Below, piece after piece: positions 52,043 to 53,602 of a DNA stretch of 53,602 nucleotides. The notes below the pieces were generated by a model that worked only from the letters and a program-made list of their open reading frames with translations, made no database searches and was not told the DNA's origin. Source of the DNA: CAYOWK01 sp964407665 (GTDB lineage Bacteria > Pseudomonadota > Alphaproteobacteria > Caulobacterales > Hyphomonadaceae); NCBI GenBank assembly GCA_964407665.1, contig CAYOWK010000032.1, positions 1 through 53,602 of the forward strand, read 5' to 3'. Position 1 is the stretch's first letter. Every line of letters begins with the position of its first letter. Position numbers and translations under genes: made by a program.

Positions 52043-52543
52043 CTATTCGGCGGCGACAGCCGACTTGCCTTCCAGTCCCAGCCGGCCCTTGGCGGTTCGG
52101 GTCGAGCCCTTCGCCACGGCGGGCGTACCAGCATTCCCCAGCCCGTGTCGGGGCATGTTCACATAGAGGCACTCGTACTGTCCGGCCTTCACCAGATAGG
52201 TCTCGTGCCAGGTGCCCACGTCGCCGTTCAGCCCCACGGCCTTGTTGAGGGCCAGCCAGGCGGGCAGGTGAGTCGCGGTCTTGTTGGTGGCGTAGGCGTG
52301 CAGGTGCTCGAACGACTTCCAGTACTGCACCACCATCAGGTTCGGGAAACCGACGTGATTCCGGTAGTGCAGCAGGCCGAACTCCGGATTCTTCGCCAGT
52401 TCCTGGTTCATCCGGGGCATGGCGATGAACACCGGCAGCCACTTCCACACCTTCCACCACTTGTTGATGCGCATGCCGGTCAGGAAGACGACGAAGTCGC
52501 CCTCCATTTCGGCGGTCATGTAGTTGTTGATGGTTGGCGGCAT
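52043..52543 (-). CDS. DUF4188 domain-containing protein
   Basis: From the ATG at 52543 this is a 166-residue protein matching DUF4188 (monooxygenase-like): VFLTGMRINKWWKVWKWLPV, FIAMPRMNQELAKNPEFGLL, VQYWKSFEHLHAYATNK, HLPAWLALNKAVGLNGDVGT and HETYLVKAGQYECLYVNMP. The ferredoxin-like fold and W-K-S-F-E-H-L-H block recall haem-degrading and ABM-type proteins. No function is established. The upstream extension to 52672 is non-coding in appearance. It ends convergently 28 bases from the GST stop. Confidence 0.88.
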   Translation of the reverse strand: MPPTINNYMTAEMEGDFVVFLTGMRINKWWKVWKWLPVFIAMPRMNQELAKNPEFGLLHYRNHVGFPNLMVVQYWKSFEHLHAYATNKTATHLPAWLALNKAVGLNGDVGTWHETYLVKAGQYECLYVNMPRHGLGNAGTPAVAKGSTRTAKGRLGLEGKSAVAAE

Positions 52544-53052
52544 GCGAGTCCCCTGCGCATCGGCGACTCCGCTTCTAAGCCGCAACCTGCGGGAATCGGA
52601 AGGGGTAGCTCGAAACAGCGAGTCGCCGGCCGGGAATGGGGGCGCGTACGGGCCTGCACGGCCCGGACCCACAACATGTTGGGGTGATCCACAGGCCGAC
52701 GGTTGCAGGACGCCGCGGCGCGCCGCCGCAGCCGACGTTTCTCACAACGAAAATGTGGCCGGGGATATGTCCGGAAGCCTCCGGATAAGCCGTCCGCCGC
52801 CCCTTGGATTCAAGGGATTTCGGAGGCATCTGAGTCGAATGGTTAACGGAATTTGAAAGCCGTTAACCTGTGCGCGGTGGAGAACGGAAATATATTCGTC
52901 ACGAAGCCGTTGACCACTCAGTAACCGTGTGGCCACACTATATCTAGCGTCGAGGGCTGCGGCGCCACACCACTAGTTGGGGCCTCGTGCAGCCCCTCGT
53001 CGCCGGCTTTCAGCCGTCGTCAAGGGCCTTTTTGACTGGAGAGAGTGGGTAA
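52544..53052. other. Long intergenic region before the ribonucleotide reductase gene
   Basis: About 510 bases separate the DUF4188 gene and the reductase gene. I see no convincing ORF. The right half becomes AT-richer (TTAACC repeats at about 52840-52870) and contains an NrdR-like box at 52935. The reductase promoter is expected here; a clear -35/-10 pair is not obvious. Confidence 0.55.
52935..52950 (+). promoter_or_regulatory. NrdR-box-like operator
   Basis: The 16-base site ACACTATATCTAGCGT matches the NrdR consensus ACACTATATATAGTGT at 14 of 16 positions and lies 103 bases before the class I reductase start. NrdR represses reductase genes in many bacteria, usually through two boxes 31-32 bases apart; a weak second match (8 of 16) begins at 52967, 32 bases on. 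The regulator gene is outside the window. Confidence 0.65.
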
Positions 53053-53602
53053 ATGTCCGCTGATGCCGTCGTAACCGCTGAAAAAACGTCCCGGGAAAAG
53101 GGAGCGAAACAGCGTGGGCGCCCCACGGCGCAAACCCAGCTGCGGGTCGTCGACGGGGTGCGCGTCGATCATGACCGCGACGCCCTGCTGACCGACTTCG
53201 GCAAGAAGACGCTGGAAGACCGCTATCTGCTCCCGGACGAGTCGTTCCAGGGCATGTTTGCCCGCGTCGCCACGGCCTACGCCGACGACACCGAGCACGC
53301 CCAGCGGATCTACGACTACATCTCCAAACTCTGGTTCATGCCGGCCACGCCCGTCCTGTCGAACGGCGGCGCCGATCGCGGCCTGCCCATCTCCTGCTTC
53401 CTGAACACCGTCTCGGACTCGCTCGACGGCATCGTTGAGACCTGGAACGAGAACGTCTGGCTGGCCTCCAACGGCGGCGGCATCGGCACCTACTGGGGCC
53501 ATGTCCGCTCCATCGGCGAGAAGGTCGGCCAGAACGGGCAGACCTCCGGCATCATTCCCTTCATCCGCGTGATGGACAGCCTCACGCTGGCGATCAGCCA
53601 GG
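53053..53602 (+). CDS. Ribonucleoside-diphosphate reductase large subunit (partial, runs off the right edge)
   Basis: This is the 5' end of a class I ribonucleotide reductase alpha subunit (NrdA type), which makes deoxyribonucleotides. The first 183 codons are present and continue past the window. After a basic N-terminal tail, residues about 45-180 show FGKKTLEDRYLLPDESFQGM, WFMPATPVLSNGG, LPISCFLNTVSDSLDGIVET and SNGGGIGTYWGHVRSIGEKV, the usual alphaproteobacterial class I NrdA beginning. A B12-dependent class II enzyme shares some of these blocks, so class I is likely but not certain from the fragment. The ATG at 53053 follows GGAGAGAGTGG. Confidence 0.88.
   Translation, partial: MSADAVVTAEKTSREKGAKQRGRPTAQTQLRVVDGVRVDHDRDALLTDFGKKTLEDRYLLPDESFQGMFARVATAYADDTEHAQRIYDYISKLWFMPATPVLSNGGADRGLPISCFLNTVSDSLDGIVETWNENVWLASNGGGIGTYWGHVRSIGEKVGQNGQTSGIIPFIRVMDSLTLAISQ

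Noticed and set aside
52043..52672. 209-residue form of the DUF4188 protein
   Set aside because: The first 43 residues are Pro/Arg-rich non-coding-like sequence; the family N-terminus begins at the ATG at 52543.

Overview
The window is about 53.6 kb of high-GC DNA and reads as a chromosomal segment of an alphaproteobacterium, probably Caulobacterales or a Hyphomonadaceae-like lineage. Three things point that way. The left half keeps the alphaproteobacterial housekeeping backbone (divergent ubiG/lysC, then ptsP, a RodZ-like gene, ispG, prfA, prmC and a DUF4167 gene). A TonB-receptor-like protein and a M16 lipoprotein are of types common in that group. Spermidine is made by the carboxyspermidine route, with a type III ornithine decarboxylase. 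The lineage call is inference; no rRNA or other taxonomic marker is present.

Region 1-2 kb holds a DUF924 gene, a trio of perfect hairpins and an AT-rich patch with a doubtful membrane ORF. Region 2-21.8 kb is the conserved backbone: ubiquinone synthesis (ubiG), aspartate kinase (lysC), nitrogen-PTS enzyme I (ptsP), cell-shape protein RodZ, isoprenoid synthesis (ispG), a CE15-like esterase lipoprotein, a short-chain dehydrogenase, a MAPEG protein, a large soluble hybrid histidine kinase, and the translation-termination pair prfA and prmC. That pair is split by about 3 kb carrying an HxlR regulator, a SnoaL-like protein, a dehydrogenase and a MOSC protein. Next to this lies a decayed duplicate of the HxlR/SnoaL pair whose interior has been replaced by AT-rich DNA.

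Region 22-39.8 kb is a more accessory stretch with many palindromic intergenic repeats. It contains a TonB-type outer-membrane protein, a Uma2-family protein, GST, methyltransferase, three very small hydrophilic proteins, secreted and outer-membrane proteins, a nucleoside deaminase, a serpin lipoprotein and a cytochrome c. Spread through it are the three enzymes of the carboxyspermidine pathway: carboxy(nor)spermidine dehydrogenase (25766), carboxynorspermidine decarboxylase (32762) and ornithine decarboxylase (39395, minus strand). The decarboxylase has a long leader with an upstream ORF, a candidate regulatory RNA of the speF-leader type. LysC at 3 kb begins the route to aspartate semialdehyde, the co-substrate of that pathway.

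Region 39.8-53.6 kb holds a two-domain M16 peptidase lipoprotein, an orphan PstS-like binding protein, a glycosyltransferase, bifunctional PutA, a YciI protein, an amidohydrolase, a divergent HxlR/GST pair, a DUF4188 protein, and the 5' end of the class I ribonucleotide reductase gene behind a near-consensus NrdR box. No rRNA, tRNA, transposase, integrase, phage gene or CRISPR array was seen.
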